DNA of 64,000 nt, from contig CAWFTU010000001.1 of assembly GCA_963818725.1 (NCBI GenBank), forward strand, positions 372,001-436,000, read 5' to 3'. Position numbers and translations under genes: made by a program. Source of the DNA: DATFDN01 sp963818725. GTDB lineage: Bacteria; Pseudomonadota; Alphaproteobacteria; Acetobacterales; Acetobacteraceae. Below, one piece after another: positions 9,059-18,713 of this stretch; positions within the stretch are counted from its first letter, which is position 1, and every line of letters begins with the position of its first letter. The notes under the pieces are model-generated. The model was not told the DNA's origin. It worked only from the letters and a program-made list of their open reading frames with translations, and made no database searches.

Positions 9059-10078
9059 TCAGAGCGGGGGCATTCCAGGCGGCAGGGTTAGGAACGATGC
9101 CTGGTGGGAGACCGGAATAAGGTCTTGCGCGAGACCTCGCCGCATCAGGCCCCAGAGGCCGCGAGGCTCGACCAGGATCACCGTGATCGAAAGGGCGCCT
9201 AGTAGCATCAAGTGCCAGGTGCCAAGGTCAGATAAATACTGCCGCAGCACGAAAAACAGGATCGTTCCGAGCACCGGACCCTCCAGGCTGCCGACTCCGC
9301 CGATTACCACGTTGAAGATGACGAACACCGTGTAATCGATGATGCTGAACGATGCCGCCGGAGAGATGCGGAGCTTTTGAAGCGTGATGATCGCCCCCGC
9401 GAAGCCAAGAAAGGGCGCCGTCCACAGGAAGCACAGCACGCGCGCGCGCACCAGGTTTACTCCAACCGAGCCCGCGCCCTCCTCATTGTCGCGCATGGCC
9501 GTGAGACCGAGCCCTACCCGGCTGCGCAGCAGAAGCCAAGTACTCAGGAACGCGACCGCCGCCAAGACGAGCGCCAGCCAGTAGATCGCTATATAACGTT
9601 CGGCAGGACGGGCACCCAAGGCGCGCACGACAAAGAGCGGCAGACTCACGCCCGATCCACCGCCGAATGCCGTGAGCTTGCCGGCGCCCAGCATGAACAG
9701 CTCGGCCACAACCCAGGTGCCAACGGCGAGATAAGCGGCGCGCAGCCGGAACACGACCGCCATCGCGGGCAGTGCTAGGGCGAAAGTGGTCACTCCTGCA
9801 AGCAAGATCGCCAGGTGCGGCTCGATTCCGGCCAGGGCGGCGAAGCCGTAGAGCGCATAGGCGCCGATCCCCACGAACGCGTGCTGGCCTACCGTGACCA
9901 CGTCAGCATAGCCAGCCAGCAGGTTCCACATCAATGCCAGCACCAGCATGGTCAGGAACTGGGTCAACGTGGCGATGGCATCGAGCCCGACTATCCAGGG
10001 CGCCGCCACCAGCACGACCGACCCCCCGGCGATCAGCCATCGTCCAATGAGCACGCTGAACGATTGCGGCCAGACCAT
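9059..10078 (-). CDS. livM: Branched-chain amino-acid type ABC transporter permease LivM
   Basis: Inner-membrane permease of a LivKHMGF-type importer, 339 residues from ATG 10078. It is rich in hydrophobic helices and has the LivM hallmark stretches NLLAGYADVVTVGQHAFVGIGAYA and, near the C-terminus, NVVIGGVGSLEGPVLGTI. It is the last gene of the minus-strand operon livK-livG-livF-livH-livM, starting 8 bp after the livH stop. It is the only one of the five whose frame looks intact, although the transporter as a whole is probably not made. Confidence 0.85.
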   Translation of the reverse strand: MVWPQSFSVLIGRWLIAGGSVVLVAAPWIVGLDAIATLTQFLTMLVLALMWNLLAGYADVVTVGQHAFVGIGAYALYGFAALAGIEPHLAILLAGVTTFALALPAMAVVFRLRAAYLAVGTWVVAELFMLGAGKLTAFGGGSGVSLPLFVVRALGARPAERYIAIYWLALVLAAVAFLSTWLLLRSRVGLGLTAMRDNEEGAGSVGVNLVRARVLCFLWTAPFLGFAGAIITLQKLRISPAASFSIIDYTVFVIFNVVIGGVGSLEGPVLGTILFFVLRQYLSDLGTWHLMLLGALSITVILVEPRGLWGLMRRGLAQDLIPVSHQASFLTLPPGMPPL

Positions 10079-10086
10079 GCCCTGCC

Positions 10087-10957
10087 TCAGTATTTCGGAA
10101 ACAGCCCTTGCGGGCGCAACAGGAAGATGAGCAGAAACGTCGCGTGCCCTGCGATCGCTTGCCACGCGGCATCGAACTCGCCGCCGATGCTCTGTGCGAC
10201 GCCCAGGACAATGCCTCCGGCGAGGGTGCCCCAGAGACTGCCGAGCCCGCCGAGAACGACCGCCTCGAACGCGATCAGCAGCCGAACTCGGCCCGCTGGT
10301 CGGGTCGAAGTTCATCCGCATCCCCATGAAACACGCAGCAATCGCCGCCGTGCCTCCGGCAACAGCCATCGCAACGGCGAAGATCCTTGGCGTGGACAAC
10401 CCGATCAGGTTGGCGGCAGCGACGTCGTCCGACGCCGCGCGGATGCGGGCGCCAATGCGCGAGCGGTATAGAGAGAGATCGAGCAGCAGCACTAGCACCA
10501 CGGCGGCAAGCAGCGTCAGCAGTGGCAGCACGCCCACATAGAACCCCGGCGCCACGCGGATCGTCGCCGTCTCCAGCGCGCCGCCGGGCAGGGTCCGCGT
10601 GTCCGCCCCGAAGCCTTGCAGCAATCCATTCTGGATGATAATGGAAACGCCAAACGTCACCAGCAGCGCCAGCAGCGGGTTCTGCCCCGCGATCCGTTGC
10701 AGCAGGAACCGTTGCAGCGCGTAAAAGCCCGCGCAGGCGCAGCCGGCAGCATGATCAGCATGGCCAGCAGCGGATGCACGCCGCAGCGCCATGCATATCG
10801 TGAGCGTCAGGAACGAGATCAGCACAATCAGGTCGCCATGCGCGATGTTGACAAAGCGCAGCACACCAACCGTCAGCGAGAGTCCCAGCGCGAACATGCA
10901 GTACAGTCCGCCGAGAAGTACTCCTTGCACGATCTGGTTGGTGACGTCCGCGACCAT
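10087..10957 (-). pseudogene. livH: Branched-chain amino-acid type ABC transporter permease LivH, frameshifted
   Basis: Starts at ATG 10957, 5 bp after livF, with the typical N-terminus QIVQGVLLGGLYCMFALGLS and NIAHGDL. At about 10740-10790 a short stretch is read in the wrong frame between two compensating indels; the other frame gives HPLLAMLIMLPAA, a proper helix. After MRMNFDPTSGP (about 10315) the true C-terminus (LIAFEAVVLGGLGSLWGTLA ... LLRPQGLFPKY) lies one frame over and stops at 10087. Read literally, the frame runs on into livM and would create a false LivH-LivM fusion of 635 aa. Confidence 0.82.
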
Positions 10958-10962
10958 CGGTC

Positions 10963-11665
10963 TCAAGCCCCGAAGTAGTGTCGCATGATTTGCTCCCGAT
11001 CGGTCTGGGACGGCCGACCGGACAATGCGACCTTGCCTTCGAGCAGGCAGTAGAATCGGTCGGATACCGCGAGGGAGCGGCTGATGTCCTGTTCGACCAG
11101 CATGATCGTGATGCCCTGGCGCCGGATCTCGGGAATCAGCGCGTAAATGCGATCGACGATGCGCGGTGCGAGCCCAAGGCTCAATTCATCGCACAAGAGC
11201 AGGCTCGGATCGGCGAGCAGGGCGCGTCCAAGCGCGGCCATCTGCTGCTCACCGCCCGAAAGTTGCCCGGCGCGCTGATGCCGGCGCGCGCGTAGCACTG
11301 GGAACATGTCATAGATCTCGGCGATGCGAAGTCCGCCCCGCCGCCCAACATCCCACCCGATCCCGAGATTTTCCTCGACCGTGAGCGAGGGGAACAGTCG
11401 CCGCCCCTCCGGCACAAGAGCAATTCCGCCCGCGACGATGGCTGTGGTTGGCAGGGCAGCGATGTCGCGCCCTTTGAAGCGGATGGTCCCGCTCACCCGG
11501 CCCGCCTGGCCCAGAATGGCCTTGAGAAGCGAGGACTTCCCCGCTCCGTTGGCCCGAATGATGGCGACGACCTCGCCGCTTGAAACCTCCATGGCAATTT
11601 GCGTGCAAAGCCTGGAACTGATCGTAGAACACCGATAGGCTGGAGATTGAGAGTAGCGGTCCCAC
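10963..11665 (-). pseudogene. livF: Branched-chain amino-acid type ABC transporter ATPase LivF, frameshifted
   Basis: ATP-binding subunit of the importer. The start is GTG 11665, directly after the livG stop (LLSISSLSVFYDQFQALH). One base out of register near 11600 moves the rest into another frame: a Walker A that reads RANGAGKSS where GANGAGKSS is usual, PEGRRLFPSLTVEENL, signature LSGGEQQM, and a Walker B written LLLCDELSLGLAP with Leu replacing the usual Pro. The substitutions in conserved nucleotide-binding positions, on top of the frameshift, favour true decay over a pure sequencing error. Confidence 0.8.
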
Positions 11666-12438
11666 TCACCGCCCCTCCGTTCCGAGATAGACGTCCTGGA
11701 CGCGCGGGTCGGCGAGGACCGCATCGGGCGCCCCATCGGCCAGCACGCTGCCGTCATGCAGCGACAGCGATCCGGGTCGCAATGCGGCGGAAGAACCTGC
11801 ACCACGTGCTCGATCCAGATTACGGCCATTACTGGCGTTTGCGCCTGGCGGACGATGCCGATCAAAGTCGCGCACTCCGGCTCGGTCAATCCCGCCGCGA
11901 TTTCGTCCAGCAGCAGTAGCTTCGGACCCACCGCGAGCGCCTTGCACAGCTCAAGCCGCTTGAGATCGAGTAGCGTGAGCCCCGTCGGGCCGGCCGCGCG
12001 TGCGCTGGGCCAGGCCGGCGATTTCCAGCACCGCCTCGGCGCGGCGCCGCGCGCCCGCGCCAGTCCCGAGCGGCCGCCGTGCACGGCGGCCGACGAGGAC
12101 GTTTTCATAGACGCTCATGATGCGCGAAGGGGCGGGGAATTTGATAGGTGCGTCCGATCCCGAGCCGGCAACGCTGGTCCCAGGGCGGAAGCCCGGTCAC
12201 GTCGCGCCCGGACAAGCGAATCGCGCCGGAGGAGGGCGCCAGCACGCCGGCGATCAGGTTGAGCAACGTGCTTTTGCCGGCGCCGTTCGGCCCGATGATC
12301 CCTAGCACCTCGCCCGGAGCCGACCGCGAGCGACAGGTTCTCGATGACGCGAAGCTGGCCGAAGCTCCGCGCGGCCTGATCCAACACAGCGATGGGGGTG
12401 CATACGCCTCGGAGCTGCCGGCCGATCTCCAGCAGCAC
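11666..12438 (-). pseudogene. livG: Branched-chain amino-acid type ABC transporter ATPase LivG, multiply frameshifted
   Basis: The second ATPase subunit. Pieces of the protein are scattered over three frames: VLLEIGRQL near GTG 12438, then the intact Walker A segment GEVLGIIGPNGAGKSTLLNL, then GLTLLDLKRLELCKALAVGP with Walker B LLLLDEIAAGLTEPE, then the C-terminus LHDGSVLADGAPDAVLADP ending at 11666. At least three or four indels are needed to explain this. The order of the pieces is that of a normal LivG of about 250 residues. Confidence 0.78.
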
Positions 12439-12450
12439 GGCGTCGCGGGC

Positions 12451-13732
12451 TTAGCTGCCGTACGCATCGGCTCGGGATGGCCGCCGAGGGGGATTTCCGG
12501 AGCTAGCGTGTTGTCCACGATCACCAGCTCCAGAGGCCACCTCGACCCTTTCCGCCACTGGCCCGCGACCAGGCGGGGTGAGGCGACGTGTTCGGGAATG
12601 GACCTTTGGAAAAGTTGATGGGGCCAACAATGGATTTATAGTCAGTGGTGCGCAGCGCATCGCGGATCGACTCCGGCCTATCGAGATCCTGCGAGCGTTT
12701 CAGCACGTCGAAGCAAACCTCCAACAGCGAATGCCTGAAGCCCAGCGCCATCGATGCTTGCCGACCGCTGGCTTTTTCGTATTCGTCGGCAAGCTGGGCG
12801 GAGCTTTGGCCGGTCATGCCCGAGCTGTACGGATGGAAGCGCGACCACCAGACCTCGATGGAGAAATTGATGGCACGGTCGCCATAGGGATAAACGCCCG
12901 GCGGAAACTCGGCGACCTTGCCTGCCGTCACGGCCCTGGGGTGGTACGCTTGGCGCGCGGCTTCGTTCCAGAACGTGGTGAAATCCGGTGCGGGCAAGAC
13001 GGCCAGGACCGTATCCGCGTTGCCGGACTTGAAAGCGGCGATCTGGGCGTTGAAGTTGCTCGCCGGAAGGTCGAAGCGGCCGGGATCGACGATCTTGAAG
13101 CCATTCTTTGTTATAACCGGCGGCATCACGCGGGAGAAGGCGTGCCCGTCGTCGTCATTGGCCCAGAGGACGCCCAAGGTCTTCGTGGTGCTGATCTTGC
13201 TCCAGACGCCGATGAAGGCGTGGATTCCCTCGTCGGCGGAGAAGAAGAAATTGTAGGTCCAATCAAAACCTTTCTTCGGATCGCCGTGACGGCCGAAGAA
13301 CCAGGGTTCCAGCGGCGCGTCGTTGGACAGGCAGGGCACGCGGTTGGCCTCGCACTGGTCGGATACCGGGTTGACCGTCTCCGGCGTGGCAAAGGCGCAC
13401 ATGATGTCGACCTTGTCCTTCAAGATCAGGTCGAGCGCCACCTCCGATGCTCGGTTCGGGTTCGATTGGCTATCCTTGAGAATGATCTGGAACGGATGGT
13501 TCGCGCCGTTGATCCTGATCATGCCGCCGTACGTTCGCTTGACCTGGTCCAGCACAAAGGGAACATGCTCGGAGAACAGGGCGAGCGGGCCGGTCATGGG
13601 TACAACAAGGCCGATCTGGAGCATGCGCGGCGACGCGACCGCCGGTCGCGCGAGCGGCAGGCCCGTCATCCCTGCTACCGCCAAGCCCTGTAGGATCGAT
13701 CGCCGGCCAAGCGGTCCGAGAACGGCATTCAT
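12451..13732 (-). pseudogene. livK: Branched-chain amino-acid type ABC transporter substrate-binding protein, C-terminal frameshift
   Basis: Periplasmic type I binding protein of about 420 residues. ATG 13732 has AGGACACC upstream. It begins with a twin-arginine-like export signal (GRRSILQGLAVAGMTGLPLA) and continues as a Leu/Ile/Val-binding-protein fold (LQIGLVVPMTGPLALFSE). Near 12597 the frame shifts: the literal frame ends at 12521, but the family-like C-terminus (LVAGQWRKGS ... LELVIVDNTLAPEIPLGG) continues in the next frame, with a plausible stop around 12451 just before livG. First gene of the liv operon. The ligand could be an amino acid, an amide or an aromatic acid. Confidence 0.78.
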
Positions 13733-13917
13733 CTCGGTGTCCTCCCAAGTATTTTGCTTGCTTTCGGGCCACCAAATCATAACAAAGCGAACGTCGTCAA
13801 TGCTCGTCGGCAGCACGGGGCCGGGATGATGGCACGAATGCTCAGCCGAGCCAGCGCCGAGGCCGTGAGCAGGACGCAGGATGGGATTCTCGCTCGCCCC
13901 GCCCGCGGCGTGCCGCC

Positions 13918-14805
13918 ATGATCGTGCTGCGCAGCCTGCTATTCGCACCCGGCAACCACGCCCGCCGCGTCGAAAAGGCGCTGAGCGGGGAAGCGGATGC
14001 CGTTATCCTCGACCTTGAGGATGCCGTCGCCATTCCGGAAAAGCCGGCGGCTCGCCGGATGGTGGCAACAGCCCTGACCGCGCCTCGCGGCTGCCGCCTC
14101 TATGTGCGCGTCAACGCCTTGTCGACGGAGTGGAGCTATGGCGATCTGGTCGCGATGGTCCAGCCTGGGCTTGATGGGATCGTGCTGCCGAAGGCGGAGA
14201 GCGCCGAGCAGGTCGGCACTGCTGATTGGCTGATCGGAGCACTGGAGCGCGAGCATGGTCTCCCATCTGGCGGCGTCGACCTGATCCCGATCGTTGAGAC
14301 CGCCGTCGGCTTTGCCGATCTCCCGCGGATTGCTCGCGCCGGCAGGCGCGTCAGGCGGATCGCCTTTGGCGCCGGTGATTTCTGCCTTGACCTTGGTATC
14401 GCCTGGTCGCAGGACGAGCGGGAGCTGCTTCCGTACCGCTCGGCTTTCGTGGTCGCCGCGCGCGCCGCCGGGATCGAACCGCCCCTGGATACGGTCTGGA
14501 TCGACCTGCGCGACCTGGATGGATTTGCCCGCTCAGCCTTGCAAGCGGCGGCGCTCGGCTTTCAAGGAAAGCTATGTATCCATCCCGATCAGGTGCCGGG
14601 CGCCAACGCCGCTTTCACGCCAAAGCCGGCGGAGCTGGATCGCGCCAAGCGCGTGATCGCGGCCTTCGAGGAGGCGGAGGCGCGGGGACTCGCCTCCATT
14701 CAGCTCGACGGCCAGTTTATCGATTATCCGATCGCGGAGCGCGCCCGCCGGACGCTCGCGCGCGCGGCGGCGTGCGGCAAGGGAGGGGACCAAGGAGGCG
14801 CTTGA
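13918..14805 (+). CDS. HpcH/HpaI aldolase / citrate lyase beta-like (CitE family)
   Basis: A 295-residue TIM-barrel lyase of the CitE family: SLLFAPGNHARRVEKAL at the N-terminus, the metal/substrate site DAVILDLEDAV, RVNAL, and the later metal-binding region VETAVGFAD with FGAGDFCLDLG. Such enzymes cleave malyl-CoA, citramalyl-CoA or related acyl-CoAs to acetyl-CoA/pyruvate and a second acid. It is followed directly by a CoA-transferase gene, a pairing that fits activation and cleavage of a C4-C6 acid. No strong ribosome-binding site is visible before ATG 13918. The exact substrate is unknown. Confidence 0.85.
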   Translation: MIVLRSLLFAPGNHARRVEKALSGEADAVILDLEDAVAIPEKPAARRMVATALTAPRGCRLYVRVNALSTEWSYGDLVAMVQPGLDGIVLPKAESAEQVGTADWLIGALEREHGLPSGGVDLIPIVETAVGFADLPRIARAGRRVRRIAFGAGDFCLDLGIAWSQDERELLPYRSAFVVAARAAGIEPPLDTVWIDLRDLDGFARSALQAAALGFQGKLCIHPDQVPGANAAFTPKPAELDRAKRVIAAFEEAEARGLASIQLDGQFIDYPIAERARRTLARAAACGKGGDQGGA

Positions 14806-15112
14806 AGGCTGCCGGGTGCTGGACGTCGCCACGTTCCTGGCCGGGCCCTTCTGCGCCACCCAACTCGGCGAATTCGGCGCCGAGGTCATCAAGGTTGAGT
14901 TGCCGGAGGTGGGCGACCCGGCCCGCCGTTTCGGAACGATCAGCGCCTGCGGCGACAGCCTTCCCTGGCTCTCGGAATCGCGGAACAAGAAGTGCGTTAC
15001 GCTCGACCTGCGCAAGCCGGACGGCGCCGCGCTGCTCAAGCGCCTGGTCGCAGTCTCCGACGTGCTGGTGGAGAACTTCCAGCCCGGCACGATGGAGAGA
15101 TGGGGGCTAGGC

Positions 15113-16571
15113 GCAATACTGTTCAGATAAACGGGTAGGCGGCATATGCTGCTGGCTGGGATTGTCCGGGGGGCGGCAGCGATGGCCGGTGCTCCTGCCG
15201 GCCTGCCGGCCGGCGTTCGTCTCAGCGACCACATCAGCCTCGGCGTGATTGCCAAGGCGTTCCCGCCCGAACGGGTACGGCAAATTCTGGCCGAGACCGG
15301 CACGGCGAGCGAGCGGGAGCGCGACCTGCCGGCGCAGGTGATGGTTTACTACGCGATCGCCCTGGCGCTCTACATGGGCTCCAGCACGCGGGAGGTGTTG
15401 CGCTGCCTGCTGGAGGGTCTGCGCTGGCTCTGGGGCACTGAGGCGGTCAAGGTGGCAGGCCGGAGCGGCATCTCACAGGCTCGCACCCGGCTGGGCGAGG
15501 CGCCGCTGCAGAGGCTTTATGAGCAGGTGGTGCAGCCGATCGCGGCGCGCGCCACCAAGGGGGCGTGGTATCGGGCGTGGCGGCTGGTCAGCCTGGACGG
15601 CTCCTGCCTGGATGTGGCCGACACTGAGGAGAACCGCGCCAGCTTCGGGTGTCCGGGTGCGAGCCGCGGCGAGAGCGCGTTCCCGCAGCTCCGTTTTGTG
15701 GCCCTGGTGGAGAACGGCACGCACGTGCTGTTCGGCGCCCGCCTCGGCCGGTGCGCGGATGGCGAGACGACGCTGGCCCACGACGTGCTGAGGGGACTGC
15801 GGCCCGGCATGCTGTGCCTGGCCGACCGACAATTTTTTGGACACGCGCTCTGGCAGGCCGCGGCGGCCACCGGCGCCGACCTGCTCTGGCGGGTGAAGCA
15901 CAATCTGCGGCTGCCGCGCACAAGCGTGCTGGCCGACGGGTCCTACCTGACGACGATCTATTCCAGCGACAAGAACCGGCGACACGGCAGCAACGGCATC
16001 CGGGTGCGCGTGGTCGAGTATCGACTGGAGGGCGTCGCCGAGGCTGAGCCGCTGTATCGGCTGGTGACCACGATCCTGGATCCGGCGCAGGCGCCCGCCG
16101 CGGCCCTGGCCGCCCTCTACCATGAGCGCTGGGAAATCGAAGGCGCCTTGGACGAGTTGAAGACGCACCTGCGCGGCGCGGGGGTCGTGCTGCGCAGCAA
16201 AACCCCGGCGTTGGCGCGCCAAGAGTTCTGGGGCTTGCTGCTGGCCCACTTCGCGGTGCGCGGGCTGATGCACGAGGCGGCGCTGCAGGCCGCGGAAGAC
16301 CCCGACCGGCTCTCCTTCTCGCATGCCGTGCGCGTGGTCCGGCGCAAGCTGCCGCTGTTCGCCGCGCTTCCCCCCTCGGGCCAGGCGGGCTCTGCATAAG
16401 GCGGTGCTGAACGAGATCCTGGAGGAGCGCGTGGCAAGCAGCCGAGGCAGGCAGGTGCCGCGTGGGGTCAAGCGCAAGATGAGCAACTATCAGTTACGAC
16501 CGCGCAGCCCACAGCCGGTCACGCGGATCGACTACGTCAAGGCCATTCGCATCATAAAGTGAACAGTATTG
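15113..16571 (+). mobile_element. IS4-family insertion sequence
   Basis: A 1.46-kb element whose ends share the inverted sequence CAATACTGTTCA (left end at 15114; right end, reversed, about 16559-16570). It is flanked by the direct repeat GGGCTAGGC (15104-15112 and 16572-16580; a 10-bp duplication is equally possible if the right end is drawn one base inward). This matches the 9-12 bp target duplications of the IS4 family. It carries one transposase gene and splits a CoA-transferase gene. Confidence 0.93.
15146..16562 (+). pseudogene. IS4-family transposase with C-terminal frameshift
   Basis: A DDE transposase. The N-terminal domain (LSDHISLGVIAKAFP) matches the IS4 N-terminal family, and the DDE core includes LADRQFFGHALW and the YREK-type motif YHERWEIEGALDELK. 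The literal frame stops at 16399 after LPLFAALPP. The usual basic C-terminus (KAVLNEILEERVASSRGRQV ... DYVKAIRIIK) continues one frame over to TGA 16562. The shift falls in a run of six C at 16370-16375, a typical site for replication or sequencing slippage. Confidence 0.88.
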
Positions 16572-17502
16572 GGGCTAGGCTGGGAGACGCTGCGTCAAGT
16601 CAATCCGCGCCTGGTGATGGTGCGCATCTCGGGCTATGGCCAGACGGGTCCGTATCGCGACCGGCCGGGCTTCGGGCGGATCGGCAACGCGTTTGGCGGG
16701 CTCGCCTTCCTCGCCGGCTATCCCGACCGTGCCCCGGTGACGCCAGGCTCCGCGACGATCCCGGACTACATGGCCGGGCTGTATGGCGCGCTGGGCGTCC
16801 TGCTCGCGCTCCAGGCGCGACAGAAGACCGGTCAGGGCCAGGTCGTGGATATCGGCCTGTACGAGCCGGTCTTCCGCATCCTTGATGAGCTTGCCCCGGC
16901 CTTCCAGCAGACCGGGTTCGTGCGCCAGCGCATGGGACCGGGCACGGTGAACGTCGTGCCGCACAGCCACTACCCGACGCGCGACGGGCGCTGGATCGCC
17001 ATCGCCTGCACGTCCGACAAGATATTCGCCCGGCTCGCCGAGGCCATGGGAGCGCCGGAACTCGCCGCGCCCGCGAAGTGGGGCAATATCGCGCGGCGGA
17101 AGGCGGAACGCGCGGCGGTGGACGAAGCCGTCTCGGCCTGGACCGGGCGGCACGACCGCGCCGAATTGCTGGCCAGGTGCGAGGCGGCGCAGGTGCCGTG
17201 CGGGCCGGTCTATGCCATTGACGAGATCTTCGAGGACGCACAGTACGCGGCACGCGACAACATCCTGCGCGTGCGGGAGGCGCGAGTTGGGAGCTGGCCG
17301 TGCCGAACCTGGTGCCCCGGCTGAGCGAGACGCCAGGGGAAGTCCGGTGGGTTGGCCCGGCGCCCGGCGCCCATAACGACGTGATCTATCGGGACATGCT
17401 CGGCCTCGACGAGGCGGAGTTGCAGCGTCTGCGCGGGGCGGGCGTCATCTGACGCCGGGCGCGCCTGTCAGCACCCGCCGCGGGACTCCAATAGAGTCAA
17501 AA

Positions 17503-17862
17503 TCACGACCCCGAGCCGGCGCGATACGAGAACGCGGGGAGCTTCTCCAGTGCCTCCTTTGTGCCGCCCGCCATCGTCAAGCGGCCTTGTTGCAGGGCAA
17601 CGCGGCTGAGCGGAAGCGCCACCTTCTTGTCATGCCCGACGAAGTCCCCGACAAAGAGCACCAGACGCGGCTCGCCGGCGGAGGGCTTGACCACGATGTC
17701 CTCGAGGGTTCCGATCCGCTGCTTGCCGTCGTTGTACACGGGCGCGCCAATCATTCGGTCCGAACTGATGGCCGCTGGATCCGGGCGAGCAGGCTGGGCG
17801 AGCGCCAGGCCAGCTCCGAGGCACGATGCCGCGATCGCGCTGACCATGAATCCAGCCGCCAT
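17503..17862 (-). CDS. Exported PRC-barrel domain protein
   Basis: A 119-residue protein with a Sec signal (hydrophobic GFMVSAIAASCLGAGLALA, cleavage near AQPA) followed by one PRC-barrel domain (SDRMIGAPVYNDGKQRIGTL, then VVKPSAGEPRLVLFVGDFVG). PRC barrels are small beta-barrels that bind partners such as RNA-processing or photosynthetic proteins. In exported single-domain forms the role is unknown. ATG 17862 is preceded by GGGAGA at 12 nt. It sits between the broken CoA-transferase and radC, convergent with the former. Confidence 0.8.
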   Translation of the reverse strand: MAAGFMVSAIAASCLGAGLALAQPARPDPAAISSDRMIGAPVYNDGKQRIGTLEDIVVKPSAGEPRLVLFVGDFVGHDKKVALPLSRVALQQGRLTMAGGTKEALEKLPAFSYRAGSGS

Positions 17863-17925
17863 GTTCACGTCGCATCTCCCAAGCCAGTTGAACACCGCGC
17901 AACGAGTCGGCACCTCACGGCCAGC

Positions 17926-18672
17926 TTACAATAGTCCATGTTGGCGAAAGCTGAGCCAGCGCCCGTTGCCGATGATGATATGATCGTGCAGCGCGACGGA
18001 GAGCACGGCGGCGGCGGCCTTGACCTCTGCCGTCATGGCCATGTCCTCGGGGGACGGGGTGGGATCGCCGCTCGGGTGGTTATGGACCAGGATCAGCGCG
18101 GTCGCGTTGAGCTCCAGCGCGCGCTTGACCACTTCACGTGGATAGACGGGCGTGTGGTTCACGGTGCCCCGGCTCTGCTCCTCGTCGGCCAGGAGCCGAT
18201 TGCGGGTGTCGAGGAACAAGACCCGGAATTGCTCGACGCGCTCGCGCGCCAGCGTCGCGCTCAAATAGTCGAGCAGCCGGTCCCAGTTGGACAGCACCGG
18301 CCGCTCCACCACCTCGGCCCGCATCAGGCGCAGCGCCGCGCCTTGAACCAGCTTCAGCGCCGCGGTCCCCGCCTCGCCGAGGCCCTCGACGCCGCGCAGC
18401 TCGTTCACCGGCGCGGCTATGACGGCCGCGAAGCTCCCGAAGCGTCCCAGCAGCGCGCGGGCGATGGGCTTGGTGTCGCGCCGCGGCAGCGCGATGAACA
18501 ACACCATCTCCAGCATCTCATGATCGGCCAGCGCCTCCGGCCCCGCCGACAGGAGACGGGCGCGCATGCGTGCCCGATGCCCCTCCCCCCCGCACGCCGG
18601 ATCGGACGGGGGCGGACCGGAATTGAAAAGGCCTCCTTCGGCGAGGCCGGCCCGTGCGCGTCGCTGCGTCAT
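17926..18672 (-). CDS. radC: RadC family protein (JAB/MPN domain)
   Basis: A 248-residue protein with helix-hairpin-helix-like N-terminal part (ELRGVEGLGEAGTAALKLVQ) and a C-terminal MPN+ metalloprotease-like domain with the JAMM residues in LVHNHPSGDPTPSPED. It was named for a DNA-repair phenotype that was later questioned; its real activity is unsettled. It lies downstream of map on the same strand with a gap of about 40 bp, an arrangement I recognise as common in alphaproteobacteria. Confidence 0.92.
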   Translation of the reverse strand: MTQRRARAGLAEGGLFNSGPPPSDPACGGEGHRARMRARLLSAGPEALADHEMLEMVLFIALPRRDTKPIARALLGRFGSFAAVIAAPVNELRGVEGLGEAGTAALKLVQGAALRLMRAEVVERPVLSNWDRLLDYLSATLARERVEQFRVLFLDTRNRLLADEEQSRGTVNHTPVYPREVVKRALELNATALILVHNHPSGDPTPSPEDMAMTAEVKAAAAVLSVALHDHIIIGNGRWLSFRQHGLL

Positions 18673-18713
18673 GCGTCCCGCGGTCCAGAGAAGGCCCGGC
18701 TCGGACAGCCGGG

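Larger units (their letters stand above)
14816..17452 (+). pseudogene. CaiB/BaiF family CoA-transferase, interrupted by IS4 element
   Basis: A family III CoA-transferase. The N-terminal 100 residues (RVLDVATFLAGPFCATQLGE ... VENFQPGTMERWGLG) end at about 15112. The remainder resumes after the IS at 16572 (GWETLRQVNPRLVMVRISGYGQTGP) and carries the catalytic Asp region IPDYMAGLYGALG. Removing the IS and one target repeat joins MERWGLG to WETL in frame. Close to the end, at about 17288, one G is missing from a G-run; the true C-terminus (AVPNLVPRLSETPGEVRWVG ...) then continues to TGA 17452. The 5' end is unclear: AAGGAGG lies at 14792-14798 but no ATG follows in frame, and 14816 is the first GTG. 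Confidence 0.85.

Noticed and set aside
9059..10966. A 635-aa LivH-LivM fusion permease
   Set aside because: The livH C-terminus and stop are present in the shifted frame and livM has its own ATG, so the fusion is a frameshift artefact.
13733..13917. Sigma-70 promoter for livK (TTGACG and TATGAT)
   Set aside because: The spacing is about 13 bp instead of 16-18, so the match is not convincing.
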